Below, piece after piece: positions 50,864 to 60,178 of a stretch of DNA of 64,000 nt. The DNA lies in NCBI RefSeq assembly GCF_030913635.1, contig NZ_CP133188.1:1240001-1304000 (forward strand), read 5' to 3'. The position numbers and the translations under genes are program-made. Below the pieces are notes generated by a model. The model saw only the letters and a list, made by a program, of their open reading frames with translations, was not told the origin of the DNA and made no database searches. Positions within the stretch are counted from its first letter, which is position 1; every line of letters begins with the position of its first letter. Source of the stretch: Sedimentibacter sp. MB35-C1 (lineage in GTDB: Bacteria > Bacillota > Clostridia > Tissierellales > Sedimentibacteraceae).

Positions 50864-51126
50864 ACCTGCTTCTAAAGAGATACGGCTCTTTAGATTATAT
50901 TTTAAAAACAGATATTGATTCTGCTATTTCTCTTGTTGAGTATGTATTCAAAAAATACCAAGATGAACTCTTGTTTCTAAGATGGATTCCGTACCAGGAT
51001 ACAGGTAGCTTTGATGATTTTAAAAAGCTGTTAATGCTAGGCGGTGCTATTGAGGAAAAAGATAATGAGGAAATTTTGCAAGATGTAAAAGATATCATAA
51101 CCCTATTCAACAAGGGAAGGGGGTAA
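50519..51126 (+). CDS. Tail assembly chaperone, frameshifted long form (gpGT-like)
   Basis: Reading 50519-50827, slipping back one base on CGT TTT TTT, then continuing TAC TTT ATT from 50827 keeps an open frame to TAA at 51124-51126. The extension encodes FIGRFNYEETIDLLLKRYGS, later YQDELLFLRWIPYQDTGSF. It has no start codon of its own, so the frameshift is the natural explanation. The product would be about 202 aa. This is the conserved G/GT arrangement of long-tailed phages. Confidence 0.85.
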
Positions 51127-52625
51127 TTGCTATAGAAATTTTCAAATTGTTTGGTAGTATTCTGGTCGATTCAAGCAAGGCAGAAGAAAGCATATCTAAA
51201 ACAGAAAAAAGCGCTAACAGTTTAGGCACAAAGCTAGGAAATGGAATAAAGACAGCAGGCAAATGGGGACTTGCAATAGGTGCAGGAGCAACAGCAGCAG
51301 GAGTGGCATTACTTGGAGTAGCAAACAAAGCAGCTGAAACTACGGACCATATAGATAAGATGAGCCAAAAGATAGGTATGTCAAAAGAAGGGTTTCAGGA
51401 ATGGGATTTTATACTTAGTCAAAATGGCGCATCTATAGATAGTATGCAATCGGGTATGAAAACACTAACAAATCAGGTGGATGAACTTAGTAAGGGCGGT
51501 AAAGTAGCAACTGATGCATTTAGTCAATTAGGGTTGAGTTATGAAGATATGGCAGGGCTAAGCCAAGAGGAAATCTTTGAAAAAACTGTTATAGCATTGC
51601 AAGGAGTAGAAGATACAACTAAAAGGGCAGCTATAGCAAATGACTTATTGGGAAAAAGCGGATCTGAACTTGCCCCGCTATTAAATGCTGGAGCCGATTC
51701 GGTTGAAGCTATGAAAAAACAGGCTAAAGATTTAGGTCTTGTTTTGTCTGATGATGCAGTTAATGCCGGAGTTAAATTTACAGATACAATGGACCAACTA
51801 AAGCGGAGTTTTGGAGCAGTGTTTACGCAAGTAGGTGCAGCAGTAATGCCTATGTTTGTAGATTTTGCTAACTGGATAATAAACAACATGCCAGTTATAC
51901 AAAATGTTTTTAAAACAGTATTTGATGTAATTAATCAAGTAGTAAGCGTTGCATATAATTGGTTTAATGATTATTTATTGCCTATATTTGATGTGATATT
52001 TTCATGGGTTAAGAGCAATTGGCCGGCAATTTCAGGAATTATTAACACTGCATTTAAAAGTATAGCAGATATAGTCGAAAGGGTATGGCGAATATTCAAT
52101 AATGATTTACTACCAATACTAAGAGCGTTATGGGATTTTATATCTCCTACATTTCCGCTTATACAAAAAGTTGTTGAAACAACATTTGGGGCAATTACGA
52201 ATACTGTTGAGGGAGTTGTAAGTGTTTTTGAAAGAGTGGCAGGTGCGATTAGAACTGCTATTGATTGGCTTGCATCATGGAACAACACAGATGTGAAGAA
52301 TAAGGATGTAAGTGTATCATCAACCAACAACCCAAGGATAGATGGCAGTCATGCAAGCGGATTGGCTTATGTTCCATTTGACGGATATGTTGCAGAGTTA
52401 CACAGAGGCGAAAGAGTATTGCCGGCTAATTCTTCATCAAAGTTGGATGAATTAATAAGTATTATATCTCTATTGCTGCATAAATTATCTTCTGATTCGA
52501 CTGATAAGACTCGTAAAGAAATTAAAATAGGAACATTGATGAACATTGAAAAAAACATAATGGAAGATGATGTCGATGTTGAAATTCTGGAAAAAGAAAT
52601 GGGAAGATTGATTCGTTTATTATAA
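51126..52625 (+). CDS. Tail tape measure protein
   Basis: About 499 aa: an N-terminal block EIFKLFGSILVDSSKAEESI, Ala/Gly-rich segment near 35-60 (a hydrophobic stretch), long helices and a C-terminal AELHRGERVLPANSSSK. It sets tail length; by the usual scaling the tail is short, around 75 nm. The conserved-looking N-terminus lies upstream of the first standard start (TTG 51147). GGAAGGGGG just before ATT at 51126 suggests a rare ATT start (MAIEIFKLFG). Start uncertain. Confidence 0.82.
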   Translation: MAIEIFKLFGSILVDSSKAEESISKTEKSANSLGTKLGNGIKTAGKWGLAIGAGATAAGVALLGVANKAAETTDHIDKMSQKIGMSKEGFQEWDFILSQNGASIDSMQSGMKTLTNQVDELSKGGKVATDAFSQLGLSYEDMAGLSQEEIFEKTVIALQGVEDTTKRAAIANDLLGKSGSELAPLLNAGADSVEAMKKQAKDLGLVLSDDAVNAGVKFTDTMDQLKRSFGAVFTQVGAAVMPMFVDFANWIINNMPVIQNVFKTVFDVINQVVSVAYNWFNDYLLPIFDVIFSWVKSNWPAISGIINTAFKSIADIVERVWRIFNNDLLPILRALWDFISPTFPLIQKVVETTFGAITNTVEGVVSVFERVAGAIRTAIDWLASWNNTDVKNKDVSVSSTNNPRIDGSHASGLAYVPFDGYVAELHRGERVLPANSSSKLDELISIISLLLHKLSSDSTDKTRKEIKIGTLMNIEKNIMEDDVDVEILEKEMGRLIRLL

Positions 52626-52657
52626 TAAACATAGTATGTTTTTTAGGGGGCAACAAA

Positions 52658-54907
52658 ATGGAGATACAAAAATATATAGAAGTTAAATCTGCTGATAAAA
52701 CAGTGGCTTTTTTATCGCCGTCAAGCGATGGATTAAAAGAGGCTTACATTGATGCACGATTGAACGGAGAATCAGCATTAGAATTCAGTTTGCCATCTAG
52801 TAACGAAAAAAATGAATATATTACTTCTGAATGTGAGGTATATACTGGTGGCAAGGTTTATAACCTTCTTTTAGAAGATGCTATTGATGAGGTTATGGAT
52901 GAATCAGGTTCCCTATGGACCAAGTATATGGCTGTTGAGCGCTGGAATCAGCTAAACGGTGAATTTATAGAACCGTATATAAATAATACATATGATTCTG
53001 CAGATCCTGCTTCTTTGTCTGTCAAGGTAATTGCGGAAGGTACAAACTTATCTAATAATTTATATACAACAGGAAGTGCTGCGCATGCATTGTATGCCGT
53101 ATTGCAAGGCTCTGATTGGAGCATGGGTATATGTGATGTTACTGGCATACATAACTTGGAAGCGGAAAAAGTAAGCCGTTTGCAACTTATTAAGCAAATT
53201 CAGGAAATTTGGGGCGGTTATCTTGTGTGGGATAGTGTTAATAAAATTGCTCATCTTAGAGACGGTAAGCAATGGCAAAACTATACAGGCTTTCAAATAA
53301 GATATGCTAAAAACATGAAAAATATCACAAGAACACAGTCAAACAAAATTGTTACGAAGTTATATTGTTTTGGTAAAGATAATTTAGATATCTCGTCTGT
53401 TAATGATGGCAAGATGTATGTAGCTGATTATAGTTATACAAGCAGAGAATACTCTGCAGTGTACAGTAATCCAGATATTGAGAATGCGGAAGAGTTGAAG
53501 CAAAAAGGCATAGCCGAATTAGCGTTGAATTGCAGGCCTAAATATTACTATCAAACTAAGATGGTTGATTTGCGTACACTTCCTGAATACTCTCACGAAG
53601 AATTTGCACTTGGTGATATGGCTGACATTCTTAACTCTAAAATGAATATTGCTGATACCGCTCGTATTATCCGGCATAAATATAATGTTTTTCAGCCATG
53701 GCAATGTGAATTTGAACTTGGAGAACCGAATGAGAGATTTTCAAAGAAGTTAAAGGCTTCTTTTAATGCTACAAGTGTTATTAACAAAACTTTTAATTCG
53801 GTTGGCGAAATATCTGGTAAAAAACTTGTTGACGGCTCTGTTATTGCGAATGCGATAGCTGATTCAGCACTGGATGCTTCTAAATTTAATACAAAACAAT
53901 TAATTCTCACCGGGGATGAATGGAGCAATAATACTCCTTCCGGCGGCCGTGTGTCCTGGAATTCTCATAAATTATTTTATGAAGGTACTGAATACACCAT
54001 GAGCTCAGGAAACACAAATAAAAAGTATATTGTGTGGCAGAAGGATATAAGTGCTACGTCTTATCGAACATACACTCAAACGGAATTTGACGGCGTTACA
54101 CTTAAAGATTATGACTGGGTAATTGCTGTAAATAACAGCGGACTTCATGATATAGCTTGGTATAACAGAATGGCTAGACAATTTATTGCAAGTGCATTTA
54201 TTGCGGATGCAGCTATAAAGACTGCTCATATTGGATTGGCGCAGATTATTGATGCTCATATTGCTAATTTATCAGCTAATAAACTAATTGCTGGGATAAT
54301 CAATACAACTGGAGCCATATATCTTGGTGACACAAGCTTTGCACTAGTAGCAGAAGATAAGCAGCTGATTATAAAAGATACTCAGGCAATGCCTAAAACC
54401 AGAGTTGTTTTGGGCTATAACGGAAATGATTACGGTATATGGATATATAATAAAAATGGGAAAGAAATTTTAGGAGCATCGGGGCTTGGGGTTAATGTTG
54501 TAGACACAAACCAGGTTGTTGATGGAGCTATAACAGATGCTAAAATCGAAAGTTTATCAGCTGATAAGATTAAGGCAGGAATTATCGAGGTAGTAATTGA
54601 GATGCTATCGCCAATAATTAGGGGGGGAGATATTTATGGCTCCAAGTTCTATGGACCTTATGAAAATTCTGCTTATGCAAAGATTGGAACAGGGAGCGGA
54701 GGAAACTTAGGAGATTTCACCTTATATAGAGGTGGAGATCATCCATCAATGGCATTTCAGATATATGATGATGCTACGAATATAACTTTAAAAGCAATAG
54801 GAGATAACCCATTTTTAAAAACTACCGGTGATGTTACATATCCTCAAAGGAAGTGGGATTTTTCTGAAGCTAATACAACAGGGATAGTAGCAAGGATTGC
54901 GCCGTAA
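52658..54907 (+). CDS. Tail tip/minor structural protein
   Basis: A 749-aa protein. The N-terminal part (YIEVKSADKTVAFLSPSSDG, AEKVSRLQLIKQIQEIWGGY, FALGDMADILNSKMNIADTA) matches the phage minor structural protein N-terminal region of Gram-positive siphoviruses. The C-terminus is beta-rich with repeated short helices (DAHIANLSANKLIAGII, DAKIESLSADKIKAGII) and ends FSEANTTGIVARIAP. It likely contacts the host. A diverged copy of its last 60 residues lies outside the prophage on the other strand. Confidence 0.85.
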   Translation: MEIQKYIEVKSADKTVAFLSPSSDGLKEAYIDARLNGESALEFSLPSSNEKNEYITSECEVYTGGKVYNLLLEDAIDEVMDESGSLWTKYMAVERWNQLNGEFIEPYINNTYDSADPASLSVKVIAEGTNLSNNLYTTGSAAHALYAVLQGSDWSMGICDVTGIHNLEAEKVSRLQLIKQIQEIWGGYLVWDSVNKIAHLRDGKQWQNYTGFQIRYAKNMKNITRTQSNKIVTKLYCFGKDNLDISSVNDGKMYVADYSYTSREYSAVYSNPDIENAEELKQKGIAELALNCRPKYYYQTKMVDLRTLPEYSHEEFALGDMADILNSKMNIADTARIIRHKYNVFQPWQCEFELGEPNERFSKKLKASFNATSVINKTFNSVGEISGKKLVDGSVIANAIADSALDASKFNTKQLILTGDEWSNNTPSGGRVSWNSHKLFYEGTEYTMSSGNTNKKYIVWQKDISATSYRTYTQTEFDGVTLKDYDWVIAVNNSGLHDIAWYNRMARQFIASAFIADAAIKTAHIGLAQIIDAHIANLSANKLIAGIINTTGAIYLGDTSFALVAEDKQLIIKDTQAMPKTRVVLGYNGNDYGIWIYNKNGKEILGASGLGVNVVDTNQVVDGAITDAKIESLSADKIKAGIIEVVIEMLSPIIRGGDIYGSKFYGPYENSAYAKIGTGSGGNLGDFTLYRGGDHPSMAFQIYDDATNITLKAIGDNPFLKTTGDVTYPQRKWDFSEANTTGIVARIAP

Positions 54908-54954
54908 AAAAATAATACATGCGTTGAGTGTCGTAAAACACTCCCTTAACTCTT

Positions 54955-54980
54955 AAAAGACGGATTTTTCCGTCTTTTTT
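54955..54980 (+). terminator. Late (structural) operon terminator
   Basis: AAAAGACGGA/TCCGTCTTTT stem (54955-54964 with 54969-54978) and T run. Confidence 0.85.
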
Positions 54981-55009
54981 TATACAAAAAATGAGATGAG
55001 ATTTGAAAA

Positions 55010-55247
55010 ATGAATGAAATAGAACAATTAGGATTATTCGTAAAGAAAGAAAAAGCCAGTTGTAAGCACAAGGATAATTGCAGAAAAATTTGATAAGGAA
55101 CATTCAGATGTATTAAAAAGAATACACGGATACGACAGAGATTGCAAGCATGTAAATGGCATAATGGATGATTTTGAGCCAAGTGTAAATACACTTGGCT
55201 TGAAGATACAATTAGTACAGTCGAATTCTCGGCTCTATTCAATTTGA
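55010..55247 (+). pseudogene. Rha-family phage regulatory gene, frameshifted
   Basis: The ATG at 55010 opens MNEIEQLGLFVKKEKA. A one-base shift near 55060 then joins VVSTRIIAEKFDKEHSDVLK and RIHGYDRDCKHVNGIMDDFE, the N-terminal pattern of Rha antirepressor-type proteins. The frame ends early at 55245. Broken and truncated. Confidence 0.7.
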
Positions 55248-55287
55248 CTTTGTACATGGCTTCTATTTGAACTATAATTTAATACTA

Positions 55288-55686
55288 TCATAATTTATAT
55301 CTCTTATTACTAAACGGATACGCCAAAGGTACACCGCTTGGTGTCATCATGTCAAAAAACATGTGTATTACACATCCAACCATCAATCCTACAGAAATGG
55401 TATTAAAACCAAACGCTATTATACTTGAATAGAACAATACCGTAATAAAAAATAAACTATGCGTTAATGTTCTATGTCCTACTTTTTTATTAATAAATCT
55501 AGCGAGTGGTTTAACTCTTTTTCCCAACTTAGATTTTGGCATATCAATATCGGGCAATAACCCACCAATTGGAATGCATATGAAATAAATTATACTTTCT
55601 ACTAAAGTAAAATTCAATAAAGCAAATATCCACCAACCGACAAATAAAGCGAATATTGTATGTTCTAACCAGTTTAGAATAATCAC
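55288..55686 (-). CDS. Membrane-bound metal-dependent hydrolase-like protein (YdjM/DUF457)
   Basis: A 132-aa protein with about four hydrophobic segments and the motifs GGLLPDIDMPKSKLGKR, KVGHRTLTHSLFF and HMFFDMMTPSGVPLAYPF. The Asp/His pattern is that of the YdjM/DUF457 family. It is read against the phage genes, so it is a likely moron. The start is uncertain: GTG at 55686 directly abuts its AGAGG. Confidence 0.78.
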   Translation of the reverse strand: MIILNWLEHTIFALFVGWWIFALLNFTLVESIIYFICIPIGGLLPDIDMPKSKLGKRVKPLARFINKKVGHRTLTHSLFFITVLFYSSIIAFGFNTISVGLMVGCVIHMFFDMMTPSGVPLAYPFSNKRYKL

Positions 55687-55819
55687 CCTCTTTTTATTTT
55701 ATAAAATGTCCACATTGCTAAATTATATTCATTGCATAATTTGTTGGAAATATCCGAGCATCAATTGCGCATAAAAGAATATATATGAAGTAAGAAAGAA
55801 GATAAAGCGAGGTGAATAA

Positions 55820-55969
55820 ATGGTAAAGAAAATATCTGTTCTTATTGATGAAGATTTACTGAAGAAAATAGATGAAAAAGCAAAAGAATCATTAAGAAGC
55901 AGGAGCAAATTTATTGAGTATGTGTTAAGGGAATACATAAAGCAGGAAGAAGTCTTCAAAAAAATTTAA
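55820..55969 (+). CDS. Ribbon-helix-helix protein (49 aa)
   Basis: MVKKISVLIDEDLLKKIDEK followed by a helix with SRSKFIEYVLREYI: the CopG/Arc-type ribbon-helix-helix fold. GCGAGGTG precedes the ATG. Probably a DNA-binding regulator, for example of the adjacent FtsK module. A 10-bp inverted repeat follows at 55971-56008. Confidence 0.75.
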   Translation: MVKKISVLIDEDLLKKIDEKAKESLRSRSKFIEYVLREYIKQEEVFKKI

Positions 55970-56080
55970 AACTCTCCTTGAACGCCTGGCAGCTATCACA
56001 AGGAGAGTAACACCGTGATGATGTTTTTGTTATATTAACATGCTGCCTAAAAAATGTATGTCGAAATGGGGAGGTAGTAT

Positions 56081-56275
56081 ATGTTTACTTTAGATTTATT
56101 AGCATTGAATTTACTTTCGCAACTTTATGCAAAAATATTTCAATGGCCAGATAATGCTTATCATGGATCAGGAGCGTATTTCAAATATATAATTTGCATA
56201 ATGGTATTACAACAATGCTTTAATATCGCTTATTCTCATAGTATCAAAAAGAAAAGTGGTGAACATAAGAAATGA
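56081..56275 (+). CDS. Small membrane protein of the FtsK module
   Basis: A 64-aa protein with a hydrophobic C-terminal helix (FKYIICIMVLQQCFNIAYSH). Its stop overlaps the next start (ATGA). Nucleotides 56102-56269 are repeated inverted, one mismatch apart, just beyond attR. GGGGAGG precedes the ATG. Confidence 0.65.
   Translation: MFTLDLLALNLLSQLYAKIFQWPDNAYHGSGAYFKYIICIMVLQQCFNIAYSHSIKKKSGEHKK
56102..56269 (+). repeat. 168-bp inverted duplication, copy 1
   Basis: Matches the reverse complement of 60412-60579 with a single mismatch (a C/T change near 56162, His to Tyr). Confidence 0.93.
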
Positions 56276-57456
56276 TAGTTGAATTAATATTATCGTCCGG
56301 ATGTTACTTTATAATGGAGGCCTATCAGAAACGAGGCTTTAAAAAATTCAAAAAACAATTTGATGAAATTATTACAAGAATACCGGACTTAAAAAATAAT
56401 AAGAGTGAAACTTTGAATTTATTCAGTTATGATACAGAAGAATATGGATATAAAATAAAATTCATGTTACCTATCGGAGTTACAACAAATAAGCTCCAGG
56501 AGCATATATTAGATGTAAAACAAGCCTTTAATTTAAACTATACACACTTCACAAATGAAAATCGACTTATTACCCTATATGGAATAAAAGAATACAATTT
56601 TAAGCAGTTTAAGCCATACAAATTGCCACCAAATAAAATATTGATAGCTGAATTTATAGGTAAACCTATAGTAGTAGATATGAACAAATTTCCTCATGCT
56701 TTAATATGTGGAGATACCGGAACCGGCAAAAGCCGAATTTTATTTACAATACTTACAAATTTGATTAATAATTCTAATAAAATAAGCCTTTATTTGCTTC
56801 AAATAAGAAAAAATGATCTGGCCATTTTTAGAAATTGTAAGCAAGTTAAATGTTGTAGCAGAACTCTTAATGAAGTCTTGGAAGCACTTCAAGAAATAGA
56901 ATTGGAACTACAAAGACGTGAACAGCTGCTTGAGATTGAAAAGGGTTATTTAAATATAGCTGATTATAACAGTAAGAGCAAAAGAACTTTAAAATATATT
57001 TATGTGGTTATAGAAGAATTCTCATTCCTTAACACTTCAAAAGCTGATAGTAAAGAAGAAAAACTAATAAAGGCTGAATGTATGAAACATATTAAGTCAA
57101 TCGTAAATGTTGGCCGTTCTTCAGGAATATTTTTATTGACCTCACTTCAAAAACCAACATCTGATTCAATTCCAACGGACATAAAAGCACAACTAACCTC
57201 ACGAATTGCATTAACCATAAAAGACAAAAGCACTTGTCAAGTAGTAATGGGAAATAATTCAGCTGTAAACTTAGGCTTAAGAGAATTAGTATGCCGAACT
57301 AAAGAGATAGAAACAGGATATAGCTATACTATAGACTTCCCGGAAATACAGGAATACATTGAAAATTCAGTAGTAGAGAAAAAACCAAAGACGGAGCCCC
57401 CTGTAGAAAAGAAAATTGAAAATGCTGTTGATATATTAAATGCTCTAGGCTTATGA
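56272..57456 (+). CDS. FtsK/SpoIIIE-type DNA translocase
   Basis: A 394-aa ATPase: N-terminal region with weak hydrophobicity, then Walker A ICGDTGTGKSRILF near 148, Walker B YIYVVIEEFSF near 240 and a sensor block VGRSSGIFLLTSLQKPTSDS. It resembles the FtsK/SpoIIIE-like proteins of conjugative elements and some clostridial prophages. With the next gene it forms a plasmid/ICE-like pair that is unusual at the right end of a siphovirus. Confidence 0.82.
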   Translation: MIVELILSSGCYFIMEAYQKRGFKKFKKQFDEIITRIPDLKNNKSETLNLFSYDTEEYGYKIKFMLPIGVTTNKLQEHILDVKQAFNLNYTHFTNENRLITLYGIKEYNFKQFKPYKLPPNKILIAEFIGKPIVVDMNKFPHALICGDTGTGKSRILFTILTNLINNSNKISLYLLQIRKNDLAIFRNCKQVKCCSRTLNEVLEALQEIELELQRREQLLEIEKGYLNIADYNSKSKRTLKYIYVVIEEFSFLNTSKADSKEEKLIKAECMKHIKSIVNVGRSSGIFLLTSLQKPTSDSIPTDIKAQLTSRIALTIKDKSTCQVVMGNNSAVNLGLRELVCRTKEIETGYSYTIDFPEIQEYIENSVVEKKPKTEPPVEKKIENAVDILNALGL

Positions 57457-57938
57457 TCTTACAAGATAGAGATATTAAAATAATCAATTACCTGGAGCAA
57501 AACGGCGCCACAATACAGCAAATAGGGGATTTATATTTTAACGGTAGCTATGCAGCGGCTAAACATAGGTTGAGAATACTTGAAAAAGAAAGATATTTCA
57601 AAGGAGCTAAACATCCAATAATAAACAGAAAGGTTTATTTTAAAGGTAAAATACCAAGTTACCATAAAATTATAGCGCAGGATATTTATATTAAGAATAA
57701 AGATGTTATACAGGAATTTAAGAGGGAAGCTAAGCTAGATAAACACATCGTTGATATATTTATCCTAACTAAATATCTAAATATTTATATAATTGAAATC
57801 GACATTTTCAATAAAACTACAAATAAAAAAATTGATGCGGTTAAAAGATATATCAAAATGAAATTAGGTAAAGAAGCCAAGATAATTGTGTTGAATAAAA
57901 AAGATATCGAAAATGATGTTTTAAAATTGATTGAATAA
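57453..57938 (+). CDS. Replication-relaxation-like winged-helix protein
   Basis: A 161-aa protein. The N-terminal winged helix (LQDRDIKIINYLEQNGATIQ, SYAAAKHRLRILEKERYF) and beta-rich rest resemble the replication-relaxation family that accompanies FtsK-like genes on mobile elements. It overlaps the translocase stop by 4 nt. Confidence 0.7.
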   Translation: MILQDRDIKIINYLEQNGATIQQIGDLYFNGSYAAAKHRLRILEKERYFKGAKHPIINRKVYFKGKIPSYHKIIAQDIYIKNKDVIQEFKREAKLDKHIVDIFILTKYLNIYIIEIDIFNKTTNKKIDAVKRYIKMKLGKEAKIIVLNKKDIENDVLKLIE

Positions 57939-58220
57939 CAGAGGTACAAATTACACACTGTTTAGACATTGGGAAAGAATAACCAAAGGTTATTTCATGG
58001 AATTTTTAAGTAAAAAAAATATTGATAATTAAATATTATTTAACTATCTGGTTATTCCATATCGGGAATAAGTTAAGGAACAACTAAAAGAACAGGTATG
58101 CAGGTAGCTTTTAAAGAGGCTGCCTTTTTAATATAGAGGGTAGTTATTTATAAATTGGGTTCTATCTAATTAAATTTATAAAATTAACAATGTAAATAAA
58201 TATTTTAGGAGGAATATAAT

Positions 58221-58401
58221 ATGAAAAAATCTTTAATTTACAAAAACGGAGTAATGGTTACAGTGTATATACAAGACAGAATGCCAGAATAGAAAGCTTT
58301 AAGAGAAAAGGAAAATAAAGAAATTTGGTAGCACTATCATAAGCTTTGATGAAGATGGAAAGGTAAATAATAATTTTATTAAGGGCATGTTAACTATTTA
58401 A
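58221..58401 (+). pseudogene. Decayed small prophage gene
   Basis: After AGGAGG, the ATG opens MKKSLIYKNGVMVTVYIQDR. A TAG interrupts it after 23 codons. The same frame then reads KALREKENKEIW, and a frameshift leads into STIISFDEDGKVNNNFIKGM, ending at 58401. The strong ribosome site and coherent residues on both sides of the breaks indicate a recent pseudogene. Confidence 0.65.
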
Positions 58402-58602
58402 AGAAACAGCGGTAGTCAGTGGTTAGGAAAAACTGAAAAACGGCTTCTGAAAATTATTTTATATGTATAAAATATGCTAATAAAGCATAAAAATAAAAGC
58501 AAGAATTTTTATGTCTATTATCAAAAAACACAATAAAATTATCATAAAATATAATAAAATTTATGAAAAGTATAAAAAAGATACTGAGTTTAGTAAATTG
58601 TG

Positions 58603-58630
58603 TTGCAAACTCCTTTAATCGTGATATAAT
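58603..58630 (+). promoter_or_regulatory. Promoter of the Panacea/membrane pair
   Basis: TTGCAA (58603-58608), 16-nt spacer, TATAAT (58625-58630). Confidence 0.75.
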
Positions 58631-58659
58631 AAATATACAGGTACAAATAGATTTATTTG

Positions 58660-58703
58660 ACTTTACTAAACATTACATTTAATGTATCGGTAAAGTTATT
58701 TTT
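58660..58703 (+). terminator. Leader hairpin, possible attenuator
   Basis: ACTTTAC (58660-58666) pairs with GTAAAGT (58690-58696), with inner ACATT/AATGT, then TTATTTTTAT. It sits between the promoter and the Panacea start. Confidence 0.5.
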
Positions 58704-58724
58704 ATAAAATAGGAGGGGATTTGC

Positions 58725-59168
58725 GTGTATGATGTAATAAAATTAGCTAATTATGTTATTAGTTTTTGTGTGAAAAACGGAAATCCGATAAGCAATTTAC
58801 AACTACAGAAAATACTTTATTATATTCAAGGCTATTTCTACAAACATTTTGAGGAGTTCGCATTTGATGAAGATATAGTAGCGTGGAAATTAGGCCCTGT
58901 TGTTCCAGATGTTTATTATGAATATAATCATTATATATCAAGACCAATTAAAGAGGAATATAAGCCGTGCGAATTACCGTTGATTTTAGATAGTCATAGA
59001 GATGTTGTAGATAAGGTGATTTTAAAAAAATATAAAAAATCACCTTGGGATTTAGTAAATGATACTCATAGTGAATTGCCCTGGAAGGAAACGAAGGCTT
59101 TAGGCGGAATAAATTCAGTAATTGAAAAAAAATTAATAATTGAGTATTTTGAGAATAAAGATATATAG
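58725..59168 (+). CDS. Panacea-domain (DUF4065/SocA-like) protein, putative antitoxin
   Basis: A 147-aa protein with the Panacea pattern: VIKLANYVISFCVKNGNPIS, LQLQKILYYIQGYFYKH, and VAWKLGPVVPDVYYEYNHY. Panacea domains act as antitoxins for many unrelated toxins. GTG start with GGAGGGG upstream. The stop lies 7 nt before a membrane protein gene, the presumed toxin partner. Confidence 0.85.
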   Translation: MYDVIKLANYVISFCVKNGNPISNLQLQKILYYIQGYFYKHFEEFAFDEDIVAWKLGPVVPDVYYEYNHYISRPIKEEYKPCELPLILDSHRDVVDKVILKKYKKSPWDLVNDTHSELPWKETKALGGINSVIEKKLIIEYFENKDI

Positions 59169-59175
59169 GTGACAC

Positions 59176-60084
59176 ATGGATGAAATTAATAAAGTGGATA
59201 ATTTGATAGATTTGATAAAGCTAATTTCAACCGAAAAATTTGATATAGCATCAGTAATTGAACAACTAGAAATAATATATCAAGATGATTACAGGCATTC
59301 TTATGCCGATATAGCTGGAGTTGTTTTAAATTTGAATGATGACGAGGCAGACATACTATCATTAACATTAGAACAGATGTATGATACGGTGGGAACTGGT
59401 TCTGATAAAGTCCATCTTTCTGAAAAGTTATTTAAGCTTAAGGATCATGTTAATTTAGAAATAACAAGATTGAGATATCTTAAGAAGTATGATGAGGAAG
59501 GATATATAATTTCAAAAAAATTAGAAGAAGTTGAATCAAAGTCGCATAAAATTTCAAATGATTATGAAGAATTAAATAATAGCATTAAAGACAGTCAAAC
59601 TAAGCTAAGTAATATAAATTCTATGTCTATTACCGTCTTAGGTATATTTTCAGGTATAGTTATGGCTTTTTTTGGAGGAATCAGCTTTACGGGAACAGTT
59701 ATAACTAATATGGCGGGAGTATCCATATACAGATTAACGTTTATTATATTGCTAGTTGGGTTTATTTTATTTAATTCTATATTTTTATTGTTGTATTTTG
59801 TAGCTAAATTAGTTGAAAGTAGCGTAGGATCAAAATGCAGAAAATGCACTGATCAAATAGCAATGACTTGTGATAGTAATGGAACAAATAATATATGTTC
59901 TGAAACATGCGGCCCTGTTGAAAGACTAAGAAATATTTATCCAATACCTTTTTATTTTAATGTAGCTATTTTAGGCCTAACACTAATCGATTTTTGCATT
60001 TGGACATACCTAAACGCAAATTATGTTTTACTAATAATCGCCGCAATTATTTTTGGATTGATATATTTATTATTTAATAAATAA
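59176..60084 (+). CDS. Coiled-coil and four-helix membrane protein, putative Panacea-paired toxin
   Basis: A 302-aa protein: soluble acidic N-terminus, coiled coil about 100-145, a hydrophobic pair about 150-215 (ITVLGIFSGIVMAFFGGISF, LTFIILLVGFILFNSIFLLL), a Cys-containing loop (CRKCTDQIAMTC, CSETCGPVERL), and a C-terminal hydrophobic pair. It is the last gene before attR. The toxin role is inferred only from pairing with Panacea. Confidence 0.7.
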   Translation: MDEINKVDNLIDLIKLISTEKFDIASVIEQLEIIYQDDYRHSYADIAGVVLNLNDDEADILSLTLEQMYDTVGTGSDKVHLSEKLFKLKDHVNLEITRLRYLKKYDEEGYIISKKLEEVESKSHKISNDYEELNNSIKDSQTKLSNINSMSITVLGIFSGIVMAFFGGISFTGTVITNMAGVSIYRLTFIILLVGFILFNSIFLLLYFVAKLVESSVGSKCRKCTDQIAMTCDSNGTNNICSETCGPVERLRNIYPIPFYFNVAILGLTLIDFCIWTYLNANYVLLIIAAIIFGLIYLLFNK

Positions 60085-60159
60085 AGATATTTACATAAGC
60101 AAGTCTTAAATATAATGCAGCTAGGAACATTTTTTAAAAGGCAAAAATATAGAAATAAT

Positions 60160-60178
60160 TTCGCCAAAAATTCGCCAA
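60160..60178 (+). repeat. Integrase arm-type site, right copy
   Basis: Identical 19 bp to 28872-28890 (TTCGCCA twice). Confidence 0.75.

Larger units (their letters stand above)
54908..55287. other. Gap after the tail genes
   Basis: Contains the late-operon terminator at 54955-54980 and a broken Rha-type gene at 55010-55247. No holin or lysin gene is here. Confidence 0.7.
57939..58724. other. Gap with a terminator, a decayed gene and a leader
   Basis: Holds a terminator at 58102-58130 (AGGTAGC/GCTGCCT, then T5), the decayed gene at 58221-58401 and the promoter-leader of the Panacea pair. The rest is AT-rich with nothing visible. Confidence 0.6.
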
